Shown piece after piece: positions 1 through 7,951 of a stretch of DNA of 18,256 nucleotides. The DNA lies in NCBI GenBank assembly GCA_017477805.1, contig JAFUUM010000124.1, positions 1 through 18,256 on the forward strand, written 5' to 3'. A program made the position numbers and the translations under genes. Below the pieces are notes generated by a model that was not told the origin of the DNA, did not search any database, and saw only the letters and a list, made by a program, of their open reading frames with translations. Position 1 is the stretch's first letter. Each line of letters begins with the position of its first letter. The stretch comes from Lachnospiraceae bacterium (GTDB lineage: Bacteria; Bacillota; Clostridia; Lachnospirales; Lachnospiraceae).

Positions 1-1658
1 ATCTGATCCATGAAGGGGATTTAAGCTATGATCGGGGACAGGTTCCCCTTGCCGTTGTGGAAGTAAACGGCGATAAGCTCCGTTTCCTCTTCAGTAATGA
101 TGCCTACGCTAAAGAACTCCAGAGGATGGGACTTTCCCTTCATCGTATGGAGCAGTTTATGGCAAACTCCGAGGATGACCTTCACACAAAGATGGTGTCG
201 GTGGCCAATCAGGCCCGGCTCAGTATGGGCCTTGAAAAGATGGGCTTTGTCTGGACGGATTATTATGTGGAGTCTCAGATCCGTTACGTGGGATCCTGGA
301 AAGACGGCTTTGCCGTTCTTCTGAATTTAAAGAATGTGGCCGTGACCGAAGACGTGAAGCACAGGGGAGATCTGATGCTGACCATGAAAGCAGTCTATGG
401 GCTTTATGATATGGTAAGTGTTCTGGATTTCAAACACAGGACCATCCGCATCGTCCACAGCGGCGGTGTTGTGGGAGCCAACTTTGAGACGGAAGAACCC
501 ATGATGGGCCTTACCAGAAAGGCAAGGACCTTTATCTATCCGGCGGATCTGGAACGGTACTGTGAGTTCGTTAATCCAGATACCCTTCGGGAGCGTATGA
601 AGTCTCAGAAGAAGAACCATATGACCACCCTGTTCCGGACAAAGATGTACAACGGAAATTACGAGTGGTCCCAGCATTCCATTATCTGCTACGAGGAACA
701 CGGGGAGAAGACCTACGTGTTCTGTATGCGGAAAGTGGACCTTGCTTCCGTGGAAACCTACGAGAAATACAGGATGTTGGAACAGCGGAAGGAAATGGAA
801 AAAGACGGCTTCCTTTCGGAGCTTCTTTGGGATTCCTTCTCCGACGGTATCCGGATTGCTCTGTTCTGGAAAGACAGAAACCGCCGTTATATCGGCATGA
901 ACGATTACTTCTGCGAATACGTGGATAAGAAACGGGAAGAGATCCTCGGAAAGACGGATGACGAGCTTGGATGGCCCGTGGACGAAGAAGGCCCGCTTTC
1001 CGAAGAAAACAGGATCCTCAGTTTTGGGGAGAAGATCCCTTTTACCGTATCCAAAGGCTTTACCGGCGGAAAGATCTGCGACATCATGTACTCCAAGATC
1101 CCGGTTTACGAAAAAGGTAAGCTGGTGGGCCTTATGGGCTGTATCATCAATCTTTCTTCCGATGAAGGAAGACCCGGTATCCGTGAGATCCTTGAGACCA
1201 AGGATCAGGTATCGGGACTTGCCAACGTAAAGGGCATGATCGATGCCTGGGAACAGTTCGGAAAAGATTATCAGCAGCAGGCAGAGGACTTCCTCCTTCT
1301 TTTGGTGGATATCCGTGAATTTACCTATTTTAACACCCACTACAGTTATGATTTCGGAAACGAAGTCTTAAAGGCCGTGGGAGATGAGTTGACGGTGCTG
1401 GCGGGGAACAAGGGTTATGCGGCCCGCATCGGCGGCGACCGCTTCGGTCTCCTCTTTAAGTGCACCTCCGAACGGTCCATGCTGCAGCTTACGGAACTGG
1501 TGAAAGAGCGGATCACCGGAGTCACGGAAGTGGAAGGAGAGAAGATCTCCTTAAACGTTGACATCGGCGTGGCAAGATATTCCGAGAGCGAGAATTATGA
1601 CCAGCTCATGAAACTGGCCAGCAAGCGTCTGATGAAAAAGCGGGCGGAAGATCATTAG
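1..1658 (+). CDS. PAS-GGDEF signalling protein with degenerate GGDEF, 5' end outside window
   Basis: The frame is open from the first bases of the window. A GTG at 57 lies inside continuous, domain-like sequence and has no ribosome site, so the gene starts upstream; about 552 codons are visible. Numbering from that GTG, residues about 1-240 look like PAS-type sensory sequence (EVNGDKLRFLFSNDAYAKEL, later NGNYEWSQHSI). Residues about 255-368 form a second PAS domain (FWKDRNRRYIGMNDYF), and about 375-533 a GGDEF domain. The signature reads RIGGDRFGLLF (residues 457-467), with Arg where the catalytic Glu of GGDEF belongs. The first metal-site Asp is kept (LLVDIREF), but the usual DxxFKxxND pattern is altered. 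In this family such changes usually abolish diguanylate cyclase activity and leave a regulatory or GTP-binding role. An EAL domain could lie upstream of the window; that is a guess. The gene ends with its own terminator. Confidence 0.85.
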   Translation, partial: LIHEGDLSYDRGQVPLAVVEVNGDKLRFLFSNDAYAKELQRMGLSLHRMEQFMANSEDDLHTKMVSVANQARLSMGLEKMGFVWTDYYVESQIRYVGSWKDGFAVLLNLKNVAVTEDVKHRGDLMLTMKAVYGLYDMVSVLDFKHRTIRIVHSGGVVGANFETEEPMMGLTRKARTFIYPADLERYCEFVNPDTLRERMKSQKKNHMTTLFRTKMYNGNYEWSQHSIICYEEHGEKTYVFCMRKVDLASVETYEKYRMLEQRKEMEKDGFLSELLWDSFSDGIRIALFWKDRNRRYIGMNDYFCEYVDKKREEILGKTDDELGWPVDEEGPLSEENRILSFGEKIPFTVSKGFTGGKICDIMYSKIPVYEKGKLVGLMGCIINLSSDEGRPGIREILETKDQVSGLANVKGMIDAWEQFGKDYQQQAEDFLLLLVDIREFTYFNTHYSYDFGNEVLKAVGDELTVLAGNKGYAARIGGDRFGLLFKCTSERSMLQLTELVKERITGVTEVEGEKISLNVDIGVARYSESENYDQLMKLASKRLMKKRAEDH

Positions 1659-1685
1659 CTCTGAAAATACCCATAAGTGTTGTGT

Positions 1686-1724
1686 AAAAATCCCTTTCAT
1701 CGGTAGGATGAGAGGGATTTTTTT
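1686..1724 (+). terminator. Rho-independent terminator after the GGDEF gene
   Basis: A 15-base arm AAAAATCCCTTTCAT (1686-1700) pairs with ATGAGAGGGATTTTT (1709-1723), with one G-T wobble and an 8-base loop. The T-run continues to 1724. It lies 28 bases after the stop codon and is a strong hairpin with a U-tract. Confidence 0.93.
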
Positions 1725-1762
1725 GTCTATCTTTTCGGAGGGCGACCATTTGCCTAGTGATT

Positions 1763-1791
1763 TTGTATAGGTTAAACGTTTTACAAAGTAT
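1763..1791 (+). promoter_or_regulatory. Candidate promoter with LacI/GalR-like operator for the sugar transporter unit
   Basis: GTTAAACGTTTTAC (1771-1784) is a near-perfect 14-base palindrome (6 of 7 pairs) centred on CG, as in operators of the LacI/GalR family. It lies in a 17-base gap between a weak -35 TTGTAT (1763-1768) and a weak -10 AAGTAT (1786-1791). A second possible promoter is TTCAAT (1842-1847), 17 bases, TATACT (1865-1870). Which one is used cannot be decided here. No LacI-type gene lies in the window, so the regulator would be encoded elsewhere. The termini GT/AC rather than TG/CA make a classic CcpA cre site less likely. Confidence 0.4.
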
Positions 1792-1878
1792 TTTTTTGTT
1801 CAAAAAGTAAAAAAGATGCTTCTTCATGTAAAGATATTCCATTCAATCAAAAAAAACTTTCGGATATACTTTTTTTAG

Positions 1879-1945
1879 CGGTGAAAAACCGTGAAAACAA
1901 AAATCGTACGGCTTGCCGTACATGTTTTCCGCCGGGGGACGGCGG
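1879..1945 (+). other. Three hairpins in the 5' leader of the binding-protein gene
   Basis: Three small stems lie in series between the promoter candidates and the ribosome site: CGGT/ACCG (1879-1891), GTACGGC/GCCGTAC (1906-1921, best drawn with a CTTG tetraloop) and CCGCC/GGCGG with loop GGGGGAC (1929-1945). They may stabilise the mRNA of an abundant protein or control its translation. The last stem shares its loop with a hairpin at 8906-8930. Confidence 0.45.
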
Positions 1946-1967
1946 ACTCATAACAAGGAGGATAGTT

Positions 1968-3347
1968 ATGAAAATGAAACGCTTAGCAGCTTGGTTGCTG
2001 GCAGGAGTCATGGCTCTTTCAGCAGTAGGATGCGGTGGTACAGCACCCGCAACTACACCTGACACGAGCAAGGACAATTCCGCAGCTACCACAACGACCA
2101 CAACGGATACCAGCACCACCACAACGGACAACTCCGGTTCCAATACCGAGGTGACTTCCGATGAGCAGGTAACCCTTACCATGTGGTGTATCGCAACCGA
2201 AGGCGACTCCAACAGAAAAGCTTATGAGCACGCCATTGCAGACATGAAAGAAAAATATCCCAACGTTAACTTCGAGTGGGAAGCAATCGAGAACGAAGCT
2301 TACAAGACCAAGATCGCAGCCGCTATGGCAGCAAACGAAGTGCCTGATATCTTCTTCACCTGGTCCTGCGCATTCCTGGGTGACTTCGTAAGCCAGGGTA
2401 AGGTATATTGCCTGGATGATACCCTTGCAAAGTACAAAGACGAACTGCCTGAGAACATGCTGGGTAACACCACTTACGACGGCAAGCACTACGGCGTTCC
2501 CACAACCATGAACATCGTTGCTCTGTTCGCAAACATGGATCTGCTGGCACAGGCAGGCTGGGACAAGGTTCCCGAGAACTATGACGAGCTCATCCAGTGC
2601 TGTGATGACCTTGTAGCAGCAGGCATCATTCCTTTCGGTTGTGCAGGCGGCGAGACCTGGTGCGTTACCGAGTATCTTGAGCCCATCATCCAGAAGAGCA
2701 TCGGTTCCGACGCTCTGAACGATATCTTCCTTGGAAGAGCTTCTTATGACAACGCAGAAGTAGCTGCAGCAGTTGATACTCTGCAGGAAATGATCGACAA
2801 AGGTTACTTTGATCCCGCAGGTGCTTCCCTGTCCAACGATGATGTAAAACAGAACTTCATCGACGGCAGAACCGCTTTCTATCAGAACGGTACCTGGAAC
2901 TGCGCAGACTTCGCAAGCGAAGAAAAAGCTCCCGGTTTCCTGGAGAAAGTGAAAGTTACCGAGTTCCCCGTGATCAACTCCGACAAGTCCAAACTTGGTC
3001 AGCTGATCGGCGGACCTTCCGATACTCTTGCAGTATCCGCTTCTTCCGAGCATGCTGAGCTGGCAGCTGAATACGCTGCAGAGCTGGGCAGACTGATCTG
3101 CCACTACGGTTACCTTGACGGCTGCGGCCTTCCCGCTTGGATCCCTTACGGCGATACCAGCAGCATCAACCCTCTGACTCAGACCGTTGCTGAGATCTGT
3201 GCAAAGGCTGACAGTTATGTACTGTTCGGTGATACCGCTATGAGCGCAGTAGATAAGGTTCCTTACCTTGACGCTGTTGCAAAGGTATACGGCAAGCAGC
3301 TGGATGGCGCAGGCTTCATCGCAGAACTTAAGAACGCTATCAGATAA
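1968..3347 (+). CDS. Sugar ABC transporter substrate-binding lipoprotein (family 1)
   Basis: A 459-residue extracellular solute-binding protein that captures a carbohydrate ligand and delivers it to the two permeases downstream. The start is ATG 1968, with AAGGAGG 6-8 bases before it; an in-frame GTG at 1881 has no ribosome site and its product would put 29 charged residues ahead of the signal peptide. Residues 1-22 are a lipoprotein signal (KMKR, then LAAWLLAGVMALSAVGC, lipidated Cys22). A Thr/Ser-rich tether runs from about 25 to 60, and the binding domain from about 65 (VTLTMWCIATEGD) to the end, with the length usual for family 1 binding proteins. The ligand cannot be named from sequence. 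Codons are strongly biased (GCA/GCT, AAC, GAC, TTC), which fits high expression. The pairing with a YesM/YesN system suggests oligosaccharide or glycoside uptake. Confidence 0.93.
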   Translation: MKMKRLAAWLLAGVMALSAVGCGGTAPATTPDTSKDNSAATTTTTTDTSTTTTDNSGSNTEVTSDEQVTLTMWCIATEGDSNRKAYEHAIADMKEKYPNVNFEWEAIENEAYKTKIAAAMAANEVPDIFFTWSCAFLGDFVSQGKVYCLDDTLAKYKDELPENMLGNTTYDGKHYGVPTTMNIVALFANMDLLAQAGWDKVPENYDELIQCCDDLVAAGIIPFGCAGGETWCVTEYLEPIIQKSIGSDALNDIFLGRASYDNAEVAAAVDTLQEMIDKGYFDPAGASLSNDDVKQNFIDGRTAFYQNGTWNCADFASEEKAPGFLEKVKVTEFPVINSDKSKLGQLIGGPSDTLAVSASSEHAELAAEYAAELGRLICHYGYLDGCGLPAWIPYGDTSSINPLTQTVAEICAKADSYVLFGDTAMSAVDKVPYLDAVAKVYGKQLDGAGFIAELKNAIR

Positions 3348-3370
3348 GTAAGTTAATATCAGAGTACATG

Positions 3371-3410
3371 CGGCCTTTCCTGTGCTCCCATAGGAGTTTG
3401 GGAGAGGCCG
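3371..3410 (+). terminator. Intercistronic stem-loop, probably a leaky terminator or mRNA stabiliser
   Basis: CTCCCA (3385-3390) pairs with TGGGAG around an 8-base loop, and outer arms CGGCCT (3371-3376) and AGGCCG (3405-3410) extend it through an asymmetric internal loop. TTTCTCT follows. It lies 23 bases after the binding-protein stop and 54 bases before the first permease. Such elements between binding protein and permease genes commonly raise the ratio of binding protein to membrane components; that role is inferred here. Confidence 0.55.
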
Positions 3411-3464
3411 TTTCTCTATGTAAACGGTATCGGCCCTGCCTTTATCAGATCGGAAGGAAAGATC

Positions 3465-4358
3465 ATGCACAACAAAAATAAATACCTTACGGTGTTCCTG
3501 TTTCTGCTTCCTGCCCTAGCTTTGTTTATCGGCGTTTTGGTCTATCCCATCATCGCCTCGATCCATCACAGTATGTATGAGTACAGGACCTTTACGGATC
3601 CGGGAGAGTTTGTCGGATTCAAGAATTACATCGACCTGTTCAATTCACAGTACGACTTCGGACATGCCATCATCAATGCATTGATCCTGGCGGCCCTGTC
3701 TGTTTTTATCCAGCTGCCTTTGTCCCTGGGACTGGCGTTGATGCTGGGTAAAGGAATCAAAGGTGAACGTTTCTATCTCTCGGTATACTTTATGCCGGTG
3801 CTGATCTCGGCAGTCGTCATCGGTATGCTGTGGGAGAAAATATATAATCCCATCTACGGCCTCCTCGTCAAGAGTTTCGAGGCCATGAACATGAGCAGCG
3901 TCCTGCCGCCGGAAGGTCTTCTGGGTAATCCCAAGACCGCTCTCATGGCAGTATTTCTGCCCACGATCTGGCAGTATGTCGGTTATCACATGCTCCTCAT
4001 GTATGCGGGCGTGAAAGGCGTATCCCCCGAACTTCGGGAAGCGGCCATGCTGGATGGTGCCACCTCCGGCCAGGTTGACAGATATGTTGTGATCCCCTGC
4101 ATCAAGCCCATCATCAAAGTCAGTATCATCTTTGCCATCACCGGTTCCTTAAAGTCCTACGACCTCATCAAGGTGTTTGCAAAGGATGCTTACAACTGTT
4201 CCTACAAGGTTCCGAGCCTTTTGCTGGTTCGGTATGCATTCAACAACGCGGGCGGTATCGCCAGTGCCATCGCGGTTTTGATGATCATCATGTGCTTTGG
4301 CTTTGCGATCCTGGTCAACTGGATGTTTAAGGAGAGAAACCCCTATGGAGCAAAATAA
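3465..4358 (+). CDS. Sugar ABC transporter permease (MalF/UgpA/LplB type)
   Basis: A 297-residue integral membrane permease, the first of a heterodimeric pair forming the channel for the substrate of the lipoprotein upstream. The start ATG 3465 is preceded by GGAAGGAAA. About six membrane segments are visible, beginning with YLTVFLFLLPALALFIGVLVYP near the N terminus, the typical opening of UgpA/LplB-type subunits. The cytoplasmic EAA loop that docks the ATPase is clear (EAAMLDGA at 192-199, then VIPCIKP). The last 14 bases overlap the start of the next permease, indicating translational coupling. No ATPase gene is in the unit, so a shared MsmX/UgpC-like ATPase elsewhere is likely. Confidence 0.93.
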   Translation: MHNKNKYLTVFLFLLPALALFIGVLVYPIIASIHHSMYEYRTFTDPGEFVGFKNYIDLFNSQYDFGHAIINALILAALSVFIQLPLSLGLALMLGKGIKGERFYLSVYFMPVLISAVVIGMLWEKIYNPIYGLLVKSFEAMNMSSVLPPEGLLGNPKTALMAVFLPTIWQYVGYHMLLMYAGVKGVSPELREAAMLDGATSGQVDRYVVIPCIKPIIKVSIIFAITGSLKSYDLIKVFAKDAYNCSYKVPSLLLVRYAFNNAGGIASAIAVLMIIMCFGFAILVNWMFKERNPYGAK

Positions 4359-5259
4359 CGTACTGACAACCGATATCGAACAATACAGCGTCAAGAAGAC
4401 CAATAAAGTCTTAAAGGCACTGATCTATGTGGGCCTCGTTTTGTGGCTGATCATCGATCTGTTCCCTCTTTATTATCTGCTGACCTTCTCCTTAAAGAGC
4501 AGTGCGGAGATCACCGGTACCAACGTCATCGGTCTTCCCAAGGAATGGCTTTGGAGTAACTACACCCGCGTGTTCAACCTGGGTAAGAAGGTGGACGGTG
4601 TCCGCCATTTCTTTGCAAACGGCGGTCTGGAAAAGTGCTTTTCCAACAGCGTGCTCATTGCCGTTGCCACCATTGTGATCTGCCTGGTGGCAGCTCTCAT
4701 GGCAACTTATGCCATTACAAGGATCGTATGGAAAGGCAGCAAGACCCTGAACAGCATCTTCATGCTGGGTATCACCATTCCCATGCATGTTGCCCTGTAC
4801 CCGATCTATGCATCCTTCAGTAAGATGGGGATCCTCAGAAGTTATTCTTCCCTGATCATCCCATATGCCGCATTCTCACTGTCCATGGCCATCATGGTCT
4901 GCACGGGATTTATGAACGACATTCCCAAGGAACTGGATGAGTCTGCCTGCATTGACGGCTGCGGTCTCTGGGGAACCTTCTTCTATATCATCGTTCCCCT
5001 GATGAAACCTGCCCTGGCCACCATGGGTATCTACATCTTCCTGCAGTGCTGGAACGAGTTCATGTTCGCCAGTGTATTCGGGGATGAAGCACACTACACC
5101 CTGCCGGTATTCGTATCCAACTTAAAGGGCAGCAACATCACCGACTGGGGTCTTGTGGGTGCAGGTCTGGTTTTGGCCACTTTCCCCATGCTCCTTGTTT
5201 ACGTATTCATGAGCAGAAGGATCCAGGAAAGCTTTATGGTGGGTGCCGTAAAAGGTTGA
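4345..5259 (+). CDS. Sugar ABC transporter permease (MalG/UgpE/YtcP type)
   Basis: A 304-residue second permease. I chose ATG 4345 because AAGGAG (4329-4334) stands 10 bases before it; a start at 4297 would add 16 residues read out of the previous gene. The start overlaps the end of the first permease by 14 bases. After a polar N terminus come about six membrane helices, the first being ALIYVGLVLWLIIDLFPLYY, with the LFPLYYLLTFSLK opening typical of MalG-like subunits. The EAA loop is DESACIDGCG (from Glu199) followed by IIVPLMKP; the usual EAA reads ESA here. It should act with the preceding permease and the lipoprotein. Confidence 0.93.
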   Translation: MEQNNVLTTDIEQYSVKKTNKVLKALIYVGLVLWLIIDLFPLYYLLTFSLKSSAEITGTNVIGLPKEWLWSNYTRVFNLGKKVDGVRHFFANGGLEKCFSNSVLIAVATIVICLVAALMATYAITRIVWKGSKTLNSIFMLGITIPMHVALYPIYASFSKMGILRSYSSLIIPYAAFSLSMAIMVCTGFMNDIPKELDESACIDGCGLWGTFFYIIVPLMKPALATMGIYIFLQCWNEFMFASVFGDEAHYTLPVFVSNLKGSNITDWGLVGAGLVLATFPMLLVYVFMSRRIQESFMVGAVKG

Positions 5260-5262
5260 TTG

Positions 5263-5271
5263 TGCTAGAAT
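5263..5271 (+). promoter_or_regulatory. Possible extended -10 element just before the kinase gene
   Basis: TGCTAGAAT (5263-5271) fits the extended -10 pattern TGnTATAAT with one change. There is no good -35. Transcription would begin 6-7 bases on, which is at or next to the ATG at 5278. Since no Shine-Dalgarno is visible before that ATG, a leaderless transcript is possible. Read-through from the permease gene is the alternative. Confidence 0.35.
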
Positions 5272-5277
5272 AGTAAC

Positions 5278-7077
5278 ATGAGCGCAATGAGAGAAAACGA
5301 GGACAATAAGAATACGGGATCTTTCAAAAAGGGATCGATAACACGCGGCCTCAGAGCCATCATGCTTTGCATGGTGGTTTTGGTGGCCGTTTCTTTTTTT
5401 GCCTCCGCCCATTTCCTTGTCCGTCGGGAACAGCGCCAGACGGCGGGGCGGGAAGCGGAAGCAGCCTTAAATTCCCTGAGCGAGAGCATCTACTCCGACA
5501 TCAACAGATACCGGGAGTTTTCCAGATTGTTGATGCTGGATCAGGGGCTTCGGGACTATCTCTGGGCAGATGCGGAGGACATCGATCTTGGCTTTACCAA
5601 CACCACCCGCTACAGCATCTTAAGTGTCCTGAACGTGACCACTATGGTGGATTCCGTTATCGTTTTTCGAAATGACGGCATCTTTGTGAATTCCAGCCGT
5701 GATCAGTATATTATCGATCACGACCGCATGGACGATCCCGAATGGACCAGGGAGATCCTGGAACAGATGGGCGGTACCGTGATCTCCATCAACTGTAATC
5801 AGGCATTTACCAAGGCAAAGGGCAGACCTTATGTCAGCGTGGGCCGTGCGGTGTACGACATCAGTACCCAGGAAAAACTGGGTATCCTGTTCCTCAACAT
5901 CTCTTCGATTTTTCTGGATCGGGACATCACACTCCTGGGAAGCGATGATCTCATGGTCATGGGAGAAGACGGGACGGTGCTTGCGGGAAACGCAGCTCTT
6001 TCGGATGTGCTGCAGGGACGGGACCTTTCGAATACGGAGATCACTCATCTTCGGAAAAACGGACGGGAGGGACGGTTTTTATATTCCTATCGCAGGATCG
6101 ATAACACGCCCCTTCTTGTGGTCAGAAGAACACAGATCGGTTCCGGATTTATGATGGTTGAGACCATCTGGGTCATCCTCTGTCTGCTCCTGGTTTACGT
6201 TATCTTCGCGGTGGTGGCCGGGGCCTATATCACGGGAAGAGTTACAGGACCCGTGCTTCAGCTGGCCTCTTCCATGAGAAAGAATAAGGAAAAAGGACGG
6301 CTGGATGAGATCACCGAGGAGATGCCGGCAAACGAGATCGGTGTCTTAAAGGACTCTTACAACGGCATGGTAGAGAGGATCAACATCCTCCATGAAAAGA
6401 ACCTGGAAAATGAGCAGATCATCCGGAAAGCGGAGATGAGGGTGCTGCATGAGCAGATCAAACCCCATTTCCTCTATAACTCCTTAGAGACCATCGGCTC
6501 CATGGCTATGGAGAGCGGGGCAGAAGATGTGCATACGGCGCTGGAGACCCTTGGAAGTTTCTACCGGAACTTCTTAAGTAAGGGAGACCGGGAGATCCCC
6601 TTAGAGCGTGAGATCAACATCGTCAAAGATTACCTCAGCCTGCAAAAGCTCCGCTACGGCGATATCATTGAGGATGAGTATGATATCGCACCGGAGGCTT
6701 TGGACTGCATGATCCCCAAACTGATCCTGCAGCCTATTGTTGAAAACAGTATCTATCACGGCATCCGCATGAAGGGAGAGCGGGGCCTGATCGTGATCAC
6801 CGCTAGATTGGAAGAATGGGCGGAACTCCACATCTACATTCGCGATACGGGTATCGGTATGGAACCGGAGAAGATCGAAAGCGTTCTGGATGCGGTGACA
6901 AATCCGGAGACGGCGGAGCAGGTGGACCATGGCGGGAGCTTTGGCCTGTGGGGCACCATCGAAAGGATCAGACGGTACTGCGGTACCGATGATGTGGTAC
7001 GGATCCGAAGCGAAGTGGGAGAATATACGGAGATCGAATTTATCCTTCCGGTAAAACATAAGGGATTTCGGGGGTAA
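5278..7077 (+). CDS. Sensor histidine kinase, YesM/LytS-like (His_kinase family)
   Basis: A 599-residue membrane sensor kinase. In order: short cytoplasmic tail, membrane helix about 22-44 (IMLCMVVLVAVSFFASAHFL), an extracellular sensor of about 250 residues, second helix about 296-320 (ILCLLLVYVIFAVVAGAYI), HAMP about 320-372, and the His_kinase dimerisation motif EQIKPHFLYN with phospho-acceptor His397. The HATPase domain then shows the N box (QPIVENSIYHG), G1 box (DTGIGMEPE) and G2 (GSFGLWGTIERI). All catalytic boxes look intact. The start is uncertain: ATG 5278 or ATG 5287, neither with a Shine-Dalgarno, 18 or 27 bases after the permease stop. It is followed after 11 bases by its response regulator. 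In relatives the pair senses extracellular sugar, often through the binding protein, and controls the transporter. Confidence 0.92.
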   Translation: MSAMRENEDNKNTGSFKKGSITRGLRAIMLCMVVLVAVSFFASAHFLVRREQRQTAGREAEAALNSLSESIYSDINRYREFSRLLMLDQGLRDYLWADAEDIDLGFTNTTRYSILSVLNVTTMVDSVIVFRNDGIFVNSSRDQYIIDHDRMDDPEWTREILEQMGGTVISINCNQAFTKAKGRPYVSVGRAVYDISTQEKLGILFLNISSIFLDRDITLLGSDDLMVMGEDGTVLAGNAALSDVLQGRDLSNTEITHLRKNGREGRFLYSYRRIDNTPLLVVRRTQIGSGFMMVETIWVILCLLLVYVIFAVVAGAYITGRVTGPVLQLASSMRKNKEKGRLDEITEEMPANEIGVLKDSYNGMVERINILHEKNLENEQIIRKAEMRVLHEQIKPHFLYNSLETIGSMAMESGAEDVHTALETLGSFYRNFLSKGDREIPLEREINIVKDYLSLQKLRYGDIIEDEYDIAPEALDCMIPKLILQPIVENSIYHGIRMKGERGLIVITARLEEWAELHIYIRDTGIGMEPEKIESVLDAVTNPETAEQVDHGGSFGLWGTIERIRRYCGTDDVVRIRSEVGEYTEIEFILPVKHKGFRG

Positions 7078-7088
7078 GGTTAGGGAAG

Positions 7089-7847
7089 ATGAGGAAGTAC
7101 AGAGTGATGCTGATCGACGATGAGCAGTCGGCCAGAAATCTTATGAGGGGCTCCATTGATTGGGAGAGCCTGAATATGGAAGTGGTGGGAGAAGCTGCCA
7201 GCGGCATCGAGGCCATCAATGTCATTGATGACATGAGACCGGATATCGCCTTTGTGGACATCTCCATGCCCTTTATGAACGGCATCGAGTTTACGGAAGT
7301 GATAACAGGCCGCTATCCCTGGCTGCAGATCATCATCATGACCGCCATGGATCAATTTGAGTACGCAAGGAAGTGCGTCAGCCTGCCGGTGTTTGAGTAC
7401 ATGTTAAAACCCATTGTCCGCTCGGAGATCAGGACCACCCTGGAGAAGCTTAAGACACGGATGGATGCTGACCGCCTTTGCGACAGGGATCCCTGGGGAG
7501 AGAGTGGTACCGACCGGGAAACGGATGAAGATACCATGGAAAAACTCCGGAGATACATCGAGCAGCATTACACGGATTCCAAGTTAAACCTTTCTTTCAT
7601 CGCCCAGGAATTTGGCTTCAGTTCCAGTTATCTGTCCCGAAAGTTCAAACAGGAAACAGGAAAGAATTTCGTGGAATACTTAACGGAATTGCGGATGAAA
7701 CGTGCCGAAGATATGGCAAAGAAGGGGATCAAGATGTTCAAGACCTCCGCGGAAGTTGGCATCCCCGATCCCAACTACTTCGGAAGATGCTTTAAAAAGT
7801 ATACCGGCATCAGTTATTCGGATTACTGCGCGCGGTATGGGAAATAG
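7089..7847 (+). CDS. Response regulator with receiver and AraC-type DNA-binding domain (YesN-like)
   Basis: A 252-residue regulator. The receiver domain (about 1-120) keeps every active-site residue: acidic Asp10 and Asp11, phospho-acceptor Asp57, Thr85 and Lys107. The C terminus (about 150-250) is a two-helix-turn-helix AraC/XylS domain (LNLSFIAQEFGFSSSYLSRKFKQETG, with the second HTH in DPNYFGRCFKKYTGISYSDY). It is compact: many YesN proteins carry a long middle region that is missing here. The ATG at 7089 follows AGGG. It lies 11 bases after the kinase and is surely its partner; the probable target is the promoter of the transporter unit. Confidence 0.93.
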   Translation: MRKYRVMLIDDEQSARNLMRGSIDWESLNMEVVGEAASGIEAINVIDDMRPDIAFVDISMPFMNGIEFTEVITGRYPWLQIIIMTAMDQFEYARKCVSLPVFEYMLKPIVRSEIRTTLEKLKTRMDADRLCDRDPWGESGTDRETDEDTMEKLRRYIEQHYTDSKLNLSFIAQEFGFSSSYLSRKFKQETGKNFVEYLTELRMKRAEDMAKKGIKMFKTSAEVGIPDPNYFGRCFKKYTGISYSDYCARYGK

Positions 7848-7853
7848 AAGAGA

Positions 7854-7884
7854 AAAAAGGAAGCCCGGTTTGGACTTCCTTTTT
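7854..7884. terminator. Bidirectional rho-independent terminator between convergent genes
   Basis: AAAAAGGAAG (7854-7863) pairs perfectly with CTTCCTTTTT (7875-7884) around an 11-base loop. The A-run on one side and T-run on the other let it end the regulator gene on the plus strand and the aminopeptidase gene arriving on the minus strand. Confidence 0.92.
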
Positions 7885-7951
7885 GTTGTTAGTTCCGCTT
7901 ACTCGCGCTGGACTCATTCCATTGCGTCGCGCTCGTAGGCAAAGCGAAACG

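Noticed and set aside
34..48. GGGGACAGGTTCCCC as a third copy of the GGGGGAC-loop hairpin
   Set aside because: It lies in continuous coding sequence and its stem places the shared bases in an arm rather than in the loop.
2019..3470. A 483-codon open frame on the minus strand opposite the binding-protein gene, and a similar 337-codon one at 327-1340
   Set aside because: Their products are Cys/Val or His-rich with no recognisable domain and no ribosome site. They mirror strongly biased codons of real genes on the plus strand.
7885..7951. GC-rich stretch with GCG repeats between the regulator terminator and map stop
   Set aside because: No clear repeat unit, hairpin or open frame stands out; it appears to be plain intergenic sequence.
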